Source: Methanobacterium sp. UBA44 (GTDB lineage: Archaea > Methanobacteriota > Methanobacteria > Methanobacteriales > Methanobacteriaceae). Taken from it: a stretch of 64,000 nt of DNA. The stretch is from positions 216,628 through 280,627 of the forward strand of contig DACV01000007.1 of assembly GCA_002494885.1 (NCBI GenBank). Direction: 5' to 3'. Positions 34,387 to 43,973 of the stretch are shown here, one piece after another; position 1 is the stretch's first letter, and every line of letters starts with the position of its first letter. A program made the translations under genes and the position numbers. The notes under the pieces are model-generated. The model ran no database searches. It was not told the origin of the DNA and saw only the letters and a program-made list of their open reading frames with translations.

Positions 34387-36279
34387 TTAATGAGTTGTAG
34401 GGTTCTGTAGAATTCCCTTGGGAACCATGTCACTGATCTTCCGCATCTTATCCAGAAGACCTTTTTTACCTTTACCAATTAAAGCATGCTCAAGTACATC
34501 ACTTAAAGTTTCTACAGGAATTATCTCTATTTTATTCTTGTATCTTTCTTCAATCAGAACATCATGCATGTTTGATTTTGGTATTAAGACCTTTGTAATT
34601 CCTGCTTCAGCGGCAGCTTCAATTTTACCTGTTACTCCACCTACAGGAAGCACGTCTCCACGTACACTTAATGAACCTGTTAGTGCAACTGACTGGTCAA
34701 CAGGAATGTTTTCCAGAGATGAAACAACTGCAGTAGCAACTGAAACACTTGCACTGTCTCCTTCCACGCCTTCATATGCTTGAAGGAACTGTATGTGAAT
34801 ATCATAGCTTGATATATCCGTTCCTGTGTGCTTTTTAATTAATGCACTTACGTTTTGAACTGCTTCTTTAGCTATTTCACCAAGTTTACCTGTTGCTATT
34901 ATTCTACCTTCTTCTTTACTTTGAGCAGGAGCAGCCTCAGCAACTATAGGTAATATTATACCACTTCTATCCCCAATTACTGCAAGGCCGTTTACAGTAC
35001 CTACTTCTCCCCCTTCAGATTTAAATACTTTGTATTTTTTCCTTTGACCAATATATCGATCTGCAATTTGCTGTTCAAGAGTTCTTGCAAGTTTCTTAGC
35101 ACTTATAACATGAGCTATTTTAACACTATCTGCATCTTCTCCTTTAGCAATATCACCAGCAGCTCTTATTAATCCACCTAAATCTCTTAATTTTAGAGTA
35201 AGCGAATCTTTTTTGCCCGCCCTTCTTTGAGCTTCTCTTATAATCTCTGTTATAGCTTCCCTACTGAAGTGAGGTATTCTACCGTCCTTTTCAACTTCTT
35301 GAGCTACAAACTGTACTAATTTATCTCTGTTTTCCGGATTATCAGGCATAGAGTCCTTCATAAATACTTCGTAACCATAACCTCTAATTCTTGATCTTAA
35401 AGCTATGTGCATTCCTTCAAGTACCTGGAGGTTTCCAGATGCTACAAGAACAAAATCACATGGTACTTCTTGAGATCTTACCATTGCGCCACTGCTTGTT
35501 TCACTTTGTCCTGTTATGGAGTACTTTTTCTCCTGCATTGCAGTTAAAAGCTCCTGTTGGGTCTTCATTTTCATAGTTCCAATTTCATCTACATAAAGAA
35601 CACCTTTATTGGCCTTATGAATCATTCCTGCTTCAACTCGTTCGTGAGCAGGAGTTCCTAATCCTCCTGACTGATATGGATCGTGCCTTACATCACCTAA
35701 TAATGCTCCTGCATGTGAACCAGTCGCATCTATAAAAGGAGCTATTAAGTTGCTTTCATTATTTACAAGAAGTTTTGGAACCATTATGGAGGTTTTTGGC
35801 TTCATTTGCTGTAATGCCAGGAATACTATACCTGCTGCAATTATAGCTGCCAGGAATTGTTGTAAATAGAATCCAACAACCAGAATAAGGGTTATTAAAA
35901 TCATTGTAAACATATTTTTCTTTTCTTCCTGACTCTTGGCTTTAGCTTTATAATTTGTCACTATTTTTTTACCTTCACCAGCAGGCATTACTCCAACTAA
36001 TGGATTATGATTATCTTCTATATTTGGATATATCAGTACATCTTGCAGTTCTTCTGAAGGGAGTAGTTCTGCCATTCCCTTTGCAAGCATGGATTTACCA
36101 ATTCCAGGCTCTCCGATTAAAAGAACATTTCTTTTTTGTTTTGCAGCTTTTTTTACTGTTTCAACTGCTTCTTCTTGGCCAATAATCTGATCAATGATCT
36201 TTTCAGGGACTTCAATTTCCTCTGATGTTTTATATGTTCTTAAATTGAATGAACTTGACTTAGAATTTAGATTTGCCAT
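34387..36279 (-). CDS. lonB: Membrane-bound ATP-dependent protease LonB
   Basis: The archaeal LonB layout is visible: AAA module with Walker A GEPGIGKS near 57-64, two membrane helices inserted near 120-160, Walker B VLYVDEIGTM, and a C-terminal Lon protease domain with catalytic Ser in GDSASVSVATA near 505 and Lys in TGKIEAAAEAG near 550. The start is ATG 36279; AGGAGG lies about 12 bases upstream and an in-frame TTG abuts that site too closely. It degrades unfolded proteins at the inner membrane face. Confidence 0.95.
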   Translation of the reverse strand: MANLNSKSSSFNLRTYKTSEEIEVPEKIIDQIIGQEEAVETVKKAAKQKRNVLLIGEPGIGKSMLAKGMAELLPSEELQDVLIYPNIEDNHNPLVGVMPAGEGKKIVTNYKAKAKSQEEKKNMFTMILITLILVVGFYLQQFLAAIIAAGIVFLALQQMKPKTSIMVPKLLVNNESNLIAPFIDATGSHAGALLGDVRHDPYQSGGLGTPAHERVEAGMIHKANKGVLYVDEIGTMKMKTQQELLTAMQEKKYSITGQSETSSGAMVRSQEVPCDFVLVASGNLQVLEGMHIALRSRIRGYGYEVFMKDSMPDNPENRDKLVQFVAQEVEKDGRIPHFSREAITEIIREAQRRAGKKDSLTLKLRDLGGLIRAAGDIAKGEDADSVKIAHVISAKKLARTLEQQIADRYIGQRKKYKVFKSEGGEVGTVNGLAVIGDRSGIILPIVAEAAPAQSKEEGRIIATGKLGEIAKEAVQNVSALIKKHTGTDISSYDIHIQFLQAYEGVEGDSASVSVATAVVSSLENIPVDQSVALTGSLSVRGDVLPVGGVTGKIEAAAEAGITKVLIPKSNMHDVLIEERYKNKIEIIPVETLSDVLEHALIGKGKKGLLDKMRKISDMVPKGILQNPTTH

Positions 36280-36639
36280 GATTAATGACAACCTCCTATT
36301 GGATAGTATATAAAAATTAACTCACTCGTATTTTATGGTTAAATTATTTAATATATACTATTGTTATATATAAATATCTACTTTTCGCTTTTAATTTGTG
36401 CATTTTTTTCTTAAAATTAAAACCATATTTTATTTAAAATAATCTTATTAATAGTTTTGATAATGACTTTTCTATTTATACTTATTGAAATTGACTTCTG
36501 ATTATTTCTTTCTTAATTAATATAGATTTTATTCATATTATGTCCATTTAACCATTTATCATTAAATTAAAAGCATATTTTTAAATTAAATTTTGATCGA
36601 TACATATTTGTTATGCATTCATTTCATAAACTAGAATAT
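36280..36639. promoter_or_regulatory. lonB promoter region
   Basis: The minus strand has TTTATATATA at 36374-36365, about 85 bases before the lonB ATG; AGGAGG follows at 36291-36296. The rest of the 360-base spacer is AT-rich without recognised content. Confidence 0.45.
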
Positions 36640-36897
36640 TTACTGCTCTTTTTCAATTTTTGTTCCAAGTCTTATACTCTGAATTGCATCTCCTCGAATA
36701 ATCTCTTTAATACCATCAAAATGCTCAACAATAAAATGCATGTTGCTAAATTCTATTGCAAGAATTTTTGTGCGCACAATATGGCCATTCAAAAGGATTA
36801 TGGTCACATCTTCACCTTTAAAATTTTTTAATTCCTCAAAAAACTGATTTTCAGTTCGTGACAAGGTTTTAGGTATTTCTAATTTTTTACTCATCAT
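36640..36897 (-). CDS. Sm/LSM-like small RNA-binding protein candidate
   Basis: The 85-residue protein has an Sm-fold pattern: FKGEDVTIILLNGHIVRTKILAIEFSNMHFIVE then the IIRGDAIQSIRL strand, resembling Sm2. Length and charge fit. AGGGGA precedes the ATG pair. The assignment to the Sm superfamily is by pattern only. Confidence 0.6.
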   Translation of the reverse strand: MMSKKLEIPKTLSRTENQFFEELKNFKGEDVTIILLNGHIVRTKILAIEFSNMHFIVEHFDGIKEIIRGDAIQSIRLGTKIEKEQ

Positions 36898-37276
36898 AAA
36901 TATCCCCTATAAGACTTACAAATATGATGTTTATTAATTAAATTCCCTCATGTCTGTTTGAGTGTGTCATTTTTAAGTGCTTTAATTTAAAGGAAATAGT
37001 AGTTTATTATTATATGTGTAGTTTAACATATTAAAGTCATTTAAATTTACTATAAAAATTCATTAAACCATAAGCCTGATTTTTGCACAAGGTCATGGAC
37101 ATGAGCGTTAAATATTATGATAATGTATGTAAATTATAGCATAAGAAATTACTTAATTTATATAGTTACTTAAATAAAACAACTTTATTTAAAAATTTGA
37201 AAGTAAAATTCATTAACTATCCAATTTACTAAAATATTTATTAGAAAAAATGCATTATGTGTCGGAGGCCGAATAT
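36898..37276. promoter_or_regulatory. Divergent promoter spacer before cbiP
   Basis: TTTATATA at 37157-37164 is a candidate TATA box for cbiP. A small TCATG-GA-CATGA inverted repeat lies near 37093. GGAGG at 37264-37268 is the cbiP ribosome binding site. Nothing else is evident in the 379 bases. Confidence 0.4.
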
Positions 37277-38809
37277 TTGGATTCTAAAAATAAAAATACA
37301 TGTATTATGGTGCAGGGAACTTCATCAAATGCTGGAAAAAGCGTTGTTGTTGCGGCACTTTGTAGAATATTCTCAAAAAGAGGGTACAAAGTTGCTCCTT
37401 TTAAATCTCAAAACATGTCACTTAATTCATATACTACAAAAGAAAACGCAGAAATTGCAATTGCACAGGTACTTCAAGCAGAAGCAGCAGGGGTTGATCC
37501 ATCCTATCATATGAATCCAATTCTACTTAAGCCAAAAGAAGACTTTATATCCCAGGTAATAGTTCATGGAAAGCCAGTTAACGATATGAATTTCTATGAT
37601 TACCAGAATTCATTTAGAAAAAACGCACTGAAAGCTATAAATGAGTCTCTTGAATCTTTAAAAAAAGATTATGACATTATAGTAATAGAAGGAGCAGGTT
37701 CACCTGCAGAAATTAATATGCAGGATAAGGACCTGGCTAACATGAAAATAGCTGAAATGGCTGACGCAGATGTTATTTTAGTTGCAGATATTGACAGAGG
37801 AGGGGTTTTTGCCTCAATTGCAGGAACTTTTTCTCTTCTTGAAGAAAAATATAGAAATAGAATAAAGGGAATTATAATTAACAAATTCAGAGGTAATCTT
37901 GATATCTTAATCCCTGGAATACGCCAGATTGAAGAAATTGTGGGTGTGCCTGTTCTTGGCGTCATGCCCTATGATGAAAGCCTTAAACTTCCAGAAGAAG
38001 ATTCAGCTTCCCTTTCAGAGCGGAAATACAGCAAAAATGAAAAAATAAATATTGGTGTAATGCGTCTTCCAAGGATATCCAATTTCACCGACATTGATCC
38101 TCTGGAATATGAGCCAGATGTAGGTATTAAACTAATTGAAATGGTAGATGAAATGGGTAAACTGGATGCATTAATTATTCCAGGAACCAGGAATACTATA
38201 AATGACATGGTATCTTTAACTGAAGCTGGATTTACCGATGAAATAGCTAATTTAGCACCTGAAATTCCAGTCTTTGGAATTTGCGGGGGATACCAGATTC
38301 TTGGAACAAAGATTATAGATGAAACTTTTAAAGAATCTAAATATGGTAGTGTTGAAGGAATAGGCCTTTTAGACGCAAAAACCAAATTTGAAAGAATAGA
38401 TAAAATAGTAACTCAAAGTAAAGCTGATATTCTTGGAAATGGCATGTTTAAAAGCATTAAGGGAAGCTCAGTAAATGGATATGAGCTTCATGAAGGACTT
38501 ACCATTCTTGGAAAATCTAAACCACTGTTTAAAATTACCCAGGGATGTGGAAATCATCCCTCCTCCCAATATGACGGTGCAGTGGAAAATTATGTTATGG
38601 GAACTTATCTTCACGGCATATTCCATAATTTTAAGTTTAGAAGAGTATTTACTGATTATTTAAGGATTCAAAATGACCTTGATCCACTTGGTTTTAAGGA
38701 AGATAACTTCGAAAACCTGAAGAAATTTTCAATTGATAGGCTTGCAGAAATAGTTGAAGAAAATGTGGATCTTACTGTTATTGAAGAATCAATTGAAAAA
38801 ATAAGTTAA
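37277..38809 (+). CDS. cbiP: Cobyric acid synthase
   Basis: The protein has the P-loop-like dethiobiotin-synthetase fold at the start (MVQGTSSNAGKSVVVAALCRI), the IVIEGAGSPAEIN segment near 145 and a class I glutaminase-like domain with catalytic Cys in VFGICGGYQILG near 335 and HGIFHN near 450. It amidates four side chains of adenosylcobyrinate. The start is taken as TTG 37277, eight bases after GGAGG; the ATG at 37250 lies upstream of that site. Final step before nucleotide-loop assembly of the corrinoid used by Mtr. Confidence 0.93.
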   Translation: MDSKNKNTCIMVQGTSSNAGKSVVVAALCRIFSKRGYKVAPFKSQNMSLNSYTTKENAEIAIAQVLQAEAAGVDPSYHMNPILLKPKEDFISQVIVHGKPVNDMNFYDYQNSFRKNALKAINESLESLKKDYDIIVIEGAGSPAEINMQDKDLANMKIAEMADADVILVADIDRGGVFASIAGTFSLLEEKYRNRIKGIIINKFRGNLDILIPGIRQIEEIVGVPVLGVMPYDESLKLPEEDSASLSERKYSKNEKINIGVMRLPRISNFTDIDPLEYEPDVGIKLIEMVDEMGKLDALIIPGTRNTINDMVSLTEAGFTDEIANLAPEIPVFGICGGYQILGTKIIDETFKESKYGSVEGIGLLDAKTKFERIDKIVTQSKADILGNGMFKSIKGSSVNGYELHEGLTILGKSKPLFKITQGCGNHPSSQYDGAVENYVMGTYLHGIFHNFKFRRVFTDYLRIQNDLDPLGFKEDNFENLKKFSIDRLAEIVEENVDLTVIEESIEKIS

Positions 38810-38835
38810 AATAAGTAAAATTAACCTGTTTAACA

Positions 38836-39279
38836 TCATCTAAACTTATGTTTTGACCTTATAAGGAGTATCGTACATGGAGCAGAATGCACGACTTTCT
38901 CTGAAACGCTTCCAAGCAAGTGTTTATCTATTTTACTTTTTCCAGTCCCCATAACTATTACATCAATGTCTTCATCTTCAGCAATTTTAATGATCTCTTC
39001 TGCAGGATCGCCTTCAATGAGTATTGGTCTGAATCTAATTTTACAATGAGCAGGTTTGGTAAATTCTTTTTCCATACTATCCAAAATCTCTTTTCCTCTT
39101 TGCTTTAATTCATCAACCATCATTTGCTTAACTCTTTTAGGAGTTAAAAATGGTGCAGAGTTATCTGCCACATAAAGGCCTATAACTTCTATTCCTCTTT
39201 CATTTATCAGATCCAGAGTATGTTCAATTATTTCATCCAGATATTCACCACTACTTGTCACTAATATCTTTTTATACAT
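38836..39279 (-). CDS. UspA-family universal stress protein
   Basis: The 147-residue protein has the ATP-binding motif GTGKSKIDKHLLGSVSEKVV near 112-131 (G-x2-G-x9-GS). Nucleotide-binding stress regulator, cytosolic. Four bases separate it from the antiporter gene upstream, so the two are co-transcribed. Confidence 0.92.
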   Translation of the reverse strand: MYKKILVTSSGEYLDEIIEHTLDLINERGIEVIGLYVADNSAPFLTPKRVKQMMVDELKQRGKEILDSMEKEFTKPAHCKIRFRPILIEGDPAEEIIKIAEDEDIDVIVMGTGKSKIDKHLLGSVSEKVVHSAPCTILLIRSKHKFR

Positions 39280-39283
39280 TTTA

Positions 39284-40291
39284 TCACCCTAGTACGAATA
39301 GTCTTATAACTGCATATGCTACATATGTCGCCATTAATATGATTCCATCAACTCTTGTAAGTTTCATACCTCTCTTTATCAGCAATAGCACAAGTATTGT
39401 CACAAATATCATTGCTGGAGCATCAAATGCAAGTGAAAGAGGTTCTACAGGTATATCCATAATAAAAGCAGGTATTCCAATACCTATCATGATGTTAAAT
39501 GTGTTACTGCCCAATATATTCCCTATTGATAAATCGTGCAACCCTTTCATGGCAGAAGAAAATGTTACTACAAGTTCTGGAATACTGGTTCCAATAGCAA
39601 GCGTAAATAAGCCCATTATCATTTCAGGGATGCCCAATATTTTTCCCAGTTCTACTCCACTGTAAACTAATAATCTACACCCCACTATTAATCCTGAAAG
39701 CCCTATTAGTGTCCATATTATAGTTTTAGGGCTAATTGATCTAAGTTTTTTAAGTTTAGATTCTGATTCAACAGTTTTACTGTTTCTTTTAGCATCTTTA
39801 GCTTCATTAGCAAGATTTTCAGCATCTTCTTCCCTTTGAGATTTTATCAGATTTCTTAGATATATTGCATATATTATAATGAAAACGATTGCTGCTATTT
39901 TTCCAATATTTCCGAAAAACATGAAAATCATTAGAATTACTGCGGTAGCAAGAGTTACCATCCCATCTCTGCTTAATCCTTTAGGACTAGTTTTAATCAG
40001 CCCAGTAAATGTTGCCGTAATACCCAATATACCAGCAATGTTCCATATATTTGAACCAATAACCACACCCACACCAATATCACTGCTTCCTGTTAAAGTG
40101 GCTATCATTGCAGAACCAAACTCTGGAAGTGACGTTCCAATAGCTGATGCCGTAACACCAAGTATTATCTGAGATATTCCAAGCAGAGCACCTATTTCTA
40201 CTAAATTATCAACGAATATGTCTGCTGATTTTATTACTATAATCAATGATATGATTAAAATTCCAATTAGCGCGAATAAAAATATTTCCAT
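39284..40291 (-). CDS. CaCA-family Na+/Ca2+ (cation) antiporter
   Basis: About ten membrane helices arranged as two inverted halves, each with the ion-binding motif: SAIGTSLPEFGSAM near 50 and AIGTSIPELVVTF near 233. A charged cytosolic loop lies between. Length 335 is typical. Membrane protein that exchanges cations, probably Ca2+ for Na+. Confidence 0.92.
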   Translation of the reverse strand: MEIFLFALIGILIISLIIVIKSADIFVDNLVEIGALLGISQIILGVTASAIGTSLPEFGSAMIATLTGSSDIGVGVVIGSNIWNIAGILGITATFTGLIKTSPKGLSRDGMVTLATAVILMIFMFFGNIGKIAAIVFIIIYAIYLRNLIKSQREEDAENLANEAKDAKRNSKTVESESKLKKLRSISPKTIIWTLIGLSGLIVGCRLLVYSGVELGKILGIPEMIMGLFTLAIGTSIPELVVTFSSAMKGLHDLSIGNILGSNTFNIMIGIGIPAFIMDIPVEPLSLAFDAPAMIFVTILVLLLIKRGMKLTRVDGIILMATYVAYAVIRLFVLG

Positions 40292-40484
40292 ATACTCACC
40301 AGAGAATGTTGCCTTTTTTTACCTCTTTATAAATTTATCAAATAGACTAATATTTAATATGATGTTTATTAATCTTTCTAAAATTAAATAGTCAAAATAC
40401 AATCTTATAATCTACTACATAAATTTATTTATAAAAAAAGTTGTAAAATTTATAATCCCACATTTTAAATATAATTTCAGTAAT

Positions 40485-40509
40485 TTGTTCCATAACGTTG
40501 TTCCATAAC
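40485..40509. repeat. Tandem 13-base repeat upstream of antiporter and tRNA-Gly
   Basis: TTGTTCCATAACG is followed directly by TTGTTCCATAAC. It lies in the 304-base spacer between the antiporter start (40291) and tRNA-Gly. The word TTGTTCCAT recurs in the nikR upstream region at 41505-41513. Confidence 0.45.
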
Positions 40510-40564
40510 TTTCATTACAGGATTCATTAGTTTATACTACTGTTAGGGGCTCATAACCTAAATG

Positions 40565-40572
40565 TTTATATA
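40565..40572 (+). promoter_or_regulatory. TATA box of the tRNA-Gly pair
   Basis: TTTATATA lies 24 bases before the first tRNA-Gly base, the normal archaeal distance. The two tRNAs are two bases apart and share it. Confidence 0.65.
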
Positions 40573-40595
40573 GTATGAACATAAAATCATGGTAT

Positions 40596-40669
40596 GCGGC
40601 GTTAGTCCAGTCTGGTTAAGACTCTGGCCTGCCACGCCAGTGACCCGGGTTCAAATCCCGGACGCCGCA
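40596..40669 (+). tRNA. tRNA-Gly (GCC anticodon)
   Basis: A 74-base cloverleaf with acceptor GCGGCGT/ACGCCGC, anticodon stem CTGGC/GCCAG and loop CTGCCAC, T-loop GTTCAAAT, discriminator A; CCA not encoded. Confidence 0.96.
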
Positions 40670-40671
40670 TC

Positions 40672-40745
<74 letters not shown>

Positions 40746-40873
40746 TTTCTAATTTTGCCTATTAATTTTTTTTTTAAATATCTCTAAAAACAAATTATTA
40801 ATCAATTAATGCATAAATAACAGTTAAAATATAATTGGAAAAATTAAAAATGGGTTAAAGATGTATTGCAAAC

Positions 40874-41275
40874 TTACTGTGGAACCAATATTTCTGCAGC
40901 AACTAATCTACACATATCAGTTTTTGTAATGACACCAACAGGTTTTTCATTCTCCAGAACAAGTAAACCTGAAACATCTGCCCTTAACATTAAATTTGCC
41001 GCATCTTCAATGTTATCATCTGCAGAGATTGAAATGATATCTTCTGTCATTATTTCTTCAATTTTCAAATTACTTGAATTTCTGGAACTTGGTTTGAGAG
41101 CTCCAAACATGCCTACCAGGTCAAGGTAAGCAATAACACCAACTGGATTTTCGTTTTCATCCACAACAAAAAGTCTTCTTACCCCTTCTCTGTACATTTT
41201 CTCAAATGCTTCAAAAGGTTGTGTATCCAGGTTAATCGCTATTACGCCCCTATTCATCGCTTCTTTTACTTTCAT
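40874..41275 (-). CDS. CBS-domain protein
   Basis: The 133-residue protein is essentially two CBS motifs (GVRRLFVVDENENPVGVIAYLD; VSGLLVLENEKPVGVITKTDM). The start is placed at ATG 41275 with GGGAG upstream; the longer frame to 41302 lacks a site. A nucleotide-sensing module without an enzyme domain, likely working with a partner protein. Divergent from nikR. Confidence 0.88.
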   Translation of the reverse strand: MKVKEAMNRGVIAINLDTQPFEAFEKMYREGVRRLFVVDENENPVGVIAYLDLVGMFGALKPSSRNSSNLKIEEIMTEDIISISADDNIEDAANLMLRADVSGLLVLENEKPVGVITKTDMCRLVAAEILVPQ

Positions 41276-41409
41276 ACTATCACTCCCAAATTTCCAAGAC
41301 ATTAAATAAATTGAAATTATAATTATAAAATTGTTTATACTTTATGTCAATTTATTTTTTTTATTTTATTACCTATTTTTGAATGGGTAATTGATATATT
41401 GTCTGGTTA

Positions 41410-41529
41410 GAACAATATTGCCCTATAAGGACAAAGTTTAAATAGTAATAAATCTATCAATTAGTATTATATCATATTATTTTTCAGAATAATATGCATA
41501 AATATTGTTCCATGTGCACAATATTGTTC
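41410..41529. promoter_or_regulatory. Candidate NikR operators: three AATATTGTTC half-sites
   Basis: GAACAATATT at 41410-41419 is the reverse complement of AATATTGTTC at 41501-41510 and 41520-41529. The last two are direct repeats separated by nine bases that include GTGCAC. They lie about 70-190 bases before nikR in the spacer shared with the CBS gene. Confidence 0.5.
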
Positions 41530-41599
41530 TACTATGATTAACTATAAATAGTAGAAAAGAGTATGAAATTAATAAAGTAATATCGGAGGGAAAGTTTTG

Positions 41600-42046
41600 A
41601 TGAGAATTAGTATGTCATTACCGAAAAAATTGTTAAATGAATTTGATGGGGTCTTAAAAGATAGAGGATACCAGTCCAGGTCAAAAGGTATCAGAGATGC
41701 TTTAAAAGACTACATAGTAAGGTATCAGTGGATGAATGAGATGGAAGGTGAAAGAATAGGAATTATTGCCGTAATCTATGATCATCACTACACTGGTGTA
41801 ATGGAAGACCTTACAGAAATTCAGCACGATTACAAAGACTTCATTAATGCAGTTATGCACGTACACATGACAGATAAACATTGCCTTGAAGTCATAGTCG
41901 TTAAAGGAGACGTTAAATACATCCGTACACTTTCAGAAAAAATAATGAGACTCAAAGGTGTAGAACACGTACGTCTTACAAGCACAGCTGTCGGAAAATC
42001 ATTAGATCTCGACAAAGCTGGTACAGGTAGCGCAATATCACCTTAA
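41600..42046 (+). CDS. nikR: Nickel-responsive regulator NikR
   Basis: A ribbon-helix-helix N-terminus (RISMSLPKKLLNEFDGVL) is joined to the ACT-like nickel domain with ligands in YDHHYTG, VHVHMTDKHCLEVI (about 60-98). GGAGGG lies nine bases before ATG 41600; the TTG one codon earlier is not needed. It represses nickel uptake when nickel is ample. hypA/hypB and hycI elsewhere in the window are also nickel genes. Confidence 0.93.
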   Translation: MRISMSLPKKLLNEFDGVLKDRGYQSRSKGIRDALKDYIVRYQWMNEMEGERIGIIAVIYDHHYTGVMEDLTEIQHDYKDFINAVMHVHMTDKHCLEVIVVKGDVKYIRTLSEKIMRLKGVEHVRLTSTAVGKSLDLDKAGTGSAISP

Positions 42047-42125
42047 ATTTAATTTTTTAAAATAAAACTATATGTTATCAGACAATGAAACTTAAGTAGA
42101 GTCATGATAACGTCATTTTAGGGAA

Positions 42126-42956
42126 ATGTACGCCAAAAAGCTGCTTTTTGAAGATTTATCTTCCATAAAATTTAAGATGCGTACAACACCATATCATTTT
42201 AATCTTTTATCAGATGAAGAAAGATTATCTGCATTTTTTGAAGCAATTAAAGAAAAATGTAACGGTACTGTTTATGATATAGGTTCTGGATGCGGAATAC
42301 TTTCAATATTTGCTTCATTTTACTCTGATTTTGTTTATGCTGTTGAAATAAACCCTGATTCTGCAAAAACTGCAAAATATAATACTAAACTATTTAAGAA
42401 TATATCATTAATAAATGCAGATGCAAGAGAAATGGTTTTTAAGGATAAAGCAGATTTCATTATCTGTGAAATGCTGGATACAGCATTAATAGATGAAGAA
42501 CAGGTTCCTGTGATTAATTCTATCCTTAAAAATCTTAAAGATAGTGGAGAAATTATCCCAAAGGGAATTATAAATGGTGCTGAAGCAGTTAATATGGATT
42601 CCAATCATATTTGTTATGACGATAGTTTTGCAGGTTCAAATTTGAATCATGAAATAATCAGTAATTTTGTGATCTACAATGAAGTTAATTTTAATATGAA
42701 GATTGATGAAGATGTTGAGGCAATTATTGAATTTAAAATCTCTAAAAAAGGGATTATGACTGGAATTAAGATTACTACTTTATCTTTATTAACTGAGAAT
42801 ATAATCTGTGGGCCAACAGAGATGTTTAATCCACCACTTTTAATTCCTATTCCCAAAATCAATGTAGATATAAGAGATAGGGTTAAAATAAAATTAAGTT
42901 ATAAAATGGGTGGTGGATTAGATAGCATTAGAACAAAAATTGAAGGAATTTCTTAA
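42126..42956 (+). CDS. SAM-dependent methyltransferase (PRMT-like fold)
   Basis: The 276-residue protein has motif I VYDIGSGCGILSIFAS near 49-64, the acidic AVEINPDSA loop, and ICEMLDTALIDE near 115, which resembles the double-E loop of protein arginine methyltransferases. The C-terminal half is a beta barrel-like segment. Target unknown. It overlaps the hydrogenase protease gene by 17 bases. Confidence 0.8.
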   Translation: MYAKKLLFEDLSSIKFKMRTTPYHFNLLSDEERLSAFFEAIKEKCNGTVYDIGSGCGILSIFASFYSDFVYAVEINPDSAKTAKYNTKLFKNISLINADAREMVFKDKADFIICEMLDTALIDEEQVPVINSILKNLKDSGEIIPKGIINGAEAVNMDSNHICYDDSFAGSNLNHEIISNFVIYNEVNFNMKIDEDVEAIIEFKISKKGIMTGIKITTLSLLTENIICGPTEMFNPPLLIPIPKINVDIRDRVKIKLSYKMGGGLDSIRTKIEGIS

Positions 42957-43419
42957 TGATTATAAAAAAGTAGTTATTTTAGGCATAGGAAACGAAATAA
43001 AGAGTGATGATGGGCTTGGCCCTGTTATAGTAAAAAAGCTGTCTGAATTATTTAAAGATAACTTAAGTGTAGTTTGTTTTGATGGGGGAACTGTTCCAGA
43101 AAACTATACGGGATCAATCAGAAAAGAAAATCCTACTCACATCATTCTTATAGATGCAGTCCAGATGAAAAAAGTGCCTGGTTACATTCGTGTGGTAAAA
43201 AAAGATGAAATTGCCAATTATAATATTTCAACTCATGCTATGCCAGTCTCCTTTTTAATAAAGTATATGGAAACTACGATCCATGCAGAAATAATTCTTG
43301 TGGGCGTTCAACCTAAGAGCATGGAGCTAAATGAAAAAATTTCAAGAGAAGTTAAGGATAGTATTGATAAAGTGGTTCACACAATTGAAAAGGTATTAAA
43401 CCATCCTAAAGATCTTTAA
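42940..43419 (+). CDS. hycI: Hydrogenase maturation protease (HycI-type)
   Basis: TTG start inside the end of the methyltransferase gene. LGIGNEIKSDDGLGPVIVKKL near 13-33 holds the nickel-binding acidic residue; VLIDAVQMKK and STHAMPVSFLIKYM follow. It clips the C-terminus of a nickel-loaded hydrogenase large subunit. Its presence fits hypAB and nikR. Confidence 0.9.
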   Translation: MKEFLNDYKKVVILGIGNEIKSDDGLGPVIVKKLSELFKDNLSVVCFDGGTVPENYTGSIRKENPTHIILIDAVQMKKVPGYIRVVKKDEIANYNISTHAMPVSFLIKYMETTIHAEIILVGVQPKSMELNEKISREVKDSIDKVVHTIEKVLNHPKDL

Positions 43420-43720
43420 TAACCTCTGCTATTATATCTCTGCATGAAGCCAATGCTGGTGCTCCTGAAGTCAACAGCACTACCCCCATTAAATCTGCTA
43501 TTTCCTCTTTTGTAGCGCCTGCATTGATTGTGGCCTTAAACTGCTGTTCAACACAATGTCCACATTGATTGGATATAATAATGCCTAAGGCTATTAATCT
43601 TTTGGTTTTAGTGGGTAAAGCTCCATCTTTGAGGATTATCCTATCAAATTTACCTGTTATGTCCAGTAGTTCAGGATTTACCCCTTCATATAAATCCAGT
43701 ATATCTGGGGAAAATCCCAT
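43406..43720 (-). CDS. AhpD-like/carboxymuconolactone decarboxylase family protein
   Basis: The 104-residue protein has the CGHCVEQQFKATINAGATKEEIADLMG motif (about 52-78). The first CxxC cysteine and the histidine position match redox-active AhpD. Its 3' end overlaps the convergent hycI gene by 14 bases. Confidence 0.87.
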   Translation of the reverse strand: MGFSPDILDLYEGVNPELLDITGKFDRIILKDGALPTKTKRLIALGIIISNQCGHCVEQQFKATINAGATKEEIADLMGVVLLTSGAPALASCRDIIAEVIKDL

Positions 43721-43973
43721 GAGTTTTCTCGCCTGTTTGCTCTATGATTATGCGCCATATTTTATCACCAATTATGTAATATGAACATTTAATAAACATA
43801 ATAAAATTTATCATAACAGAAGTGTTTTAAATGCTGGTTTAAGATTAAATAAATTAAAATAGATAAAAATCACATGTTTTTAACCAATAAAAATAAAACT
43901 CTACCTGTCAAATAATATGTTTATTGAAATTTATTATTAGTTAAAGTTCATACAGCGATTAGTCAGTGATATA

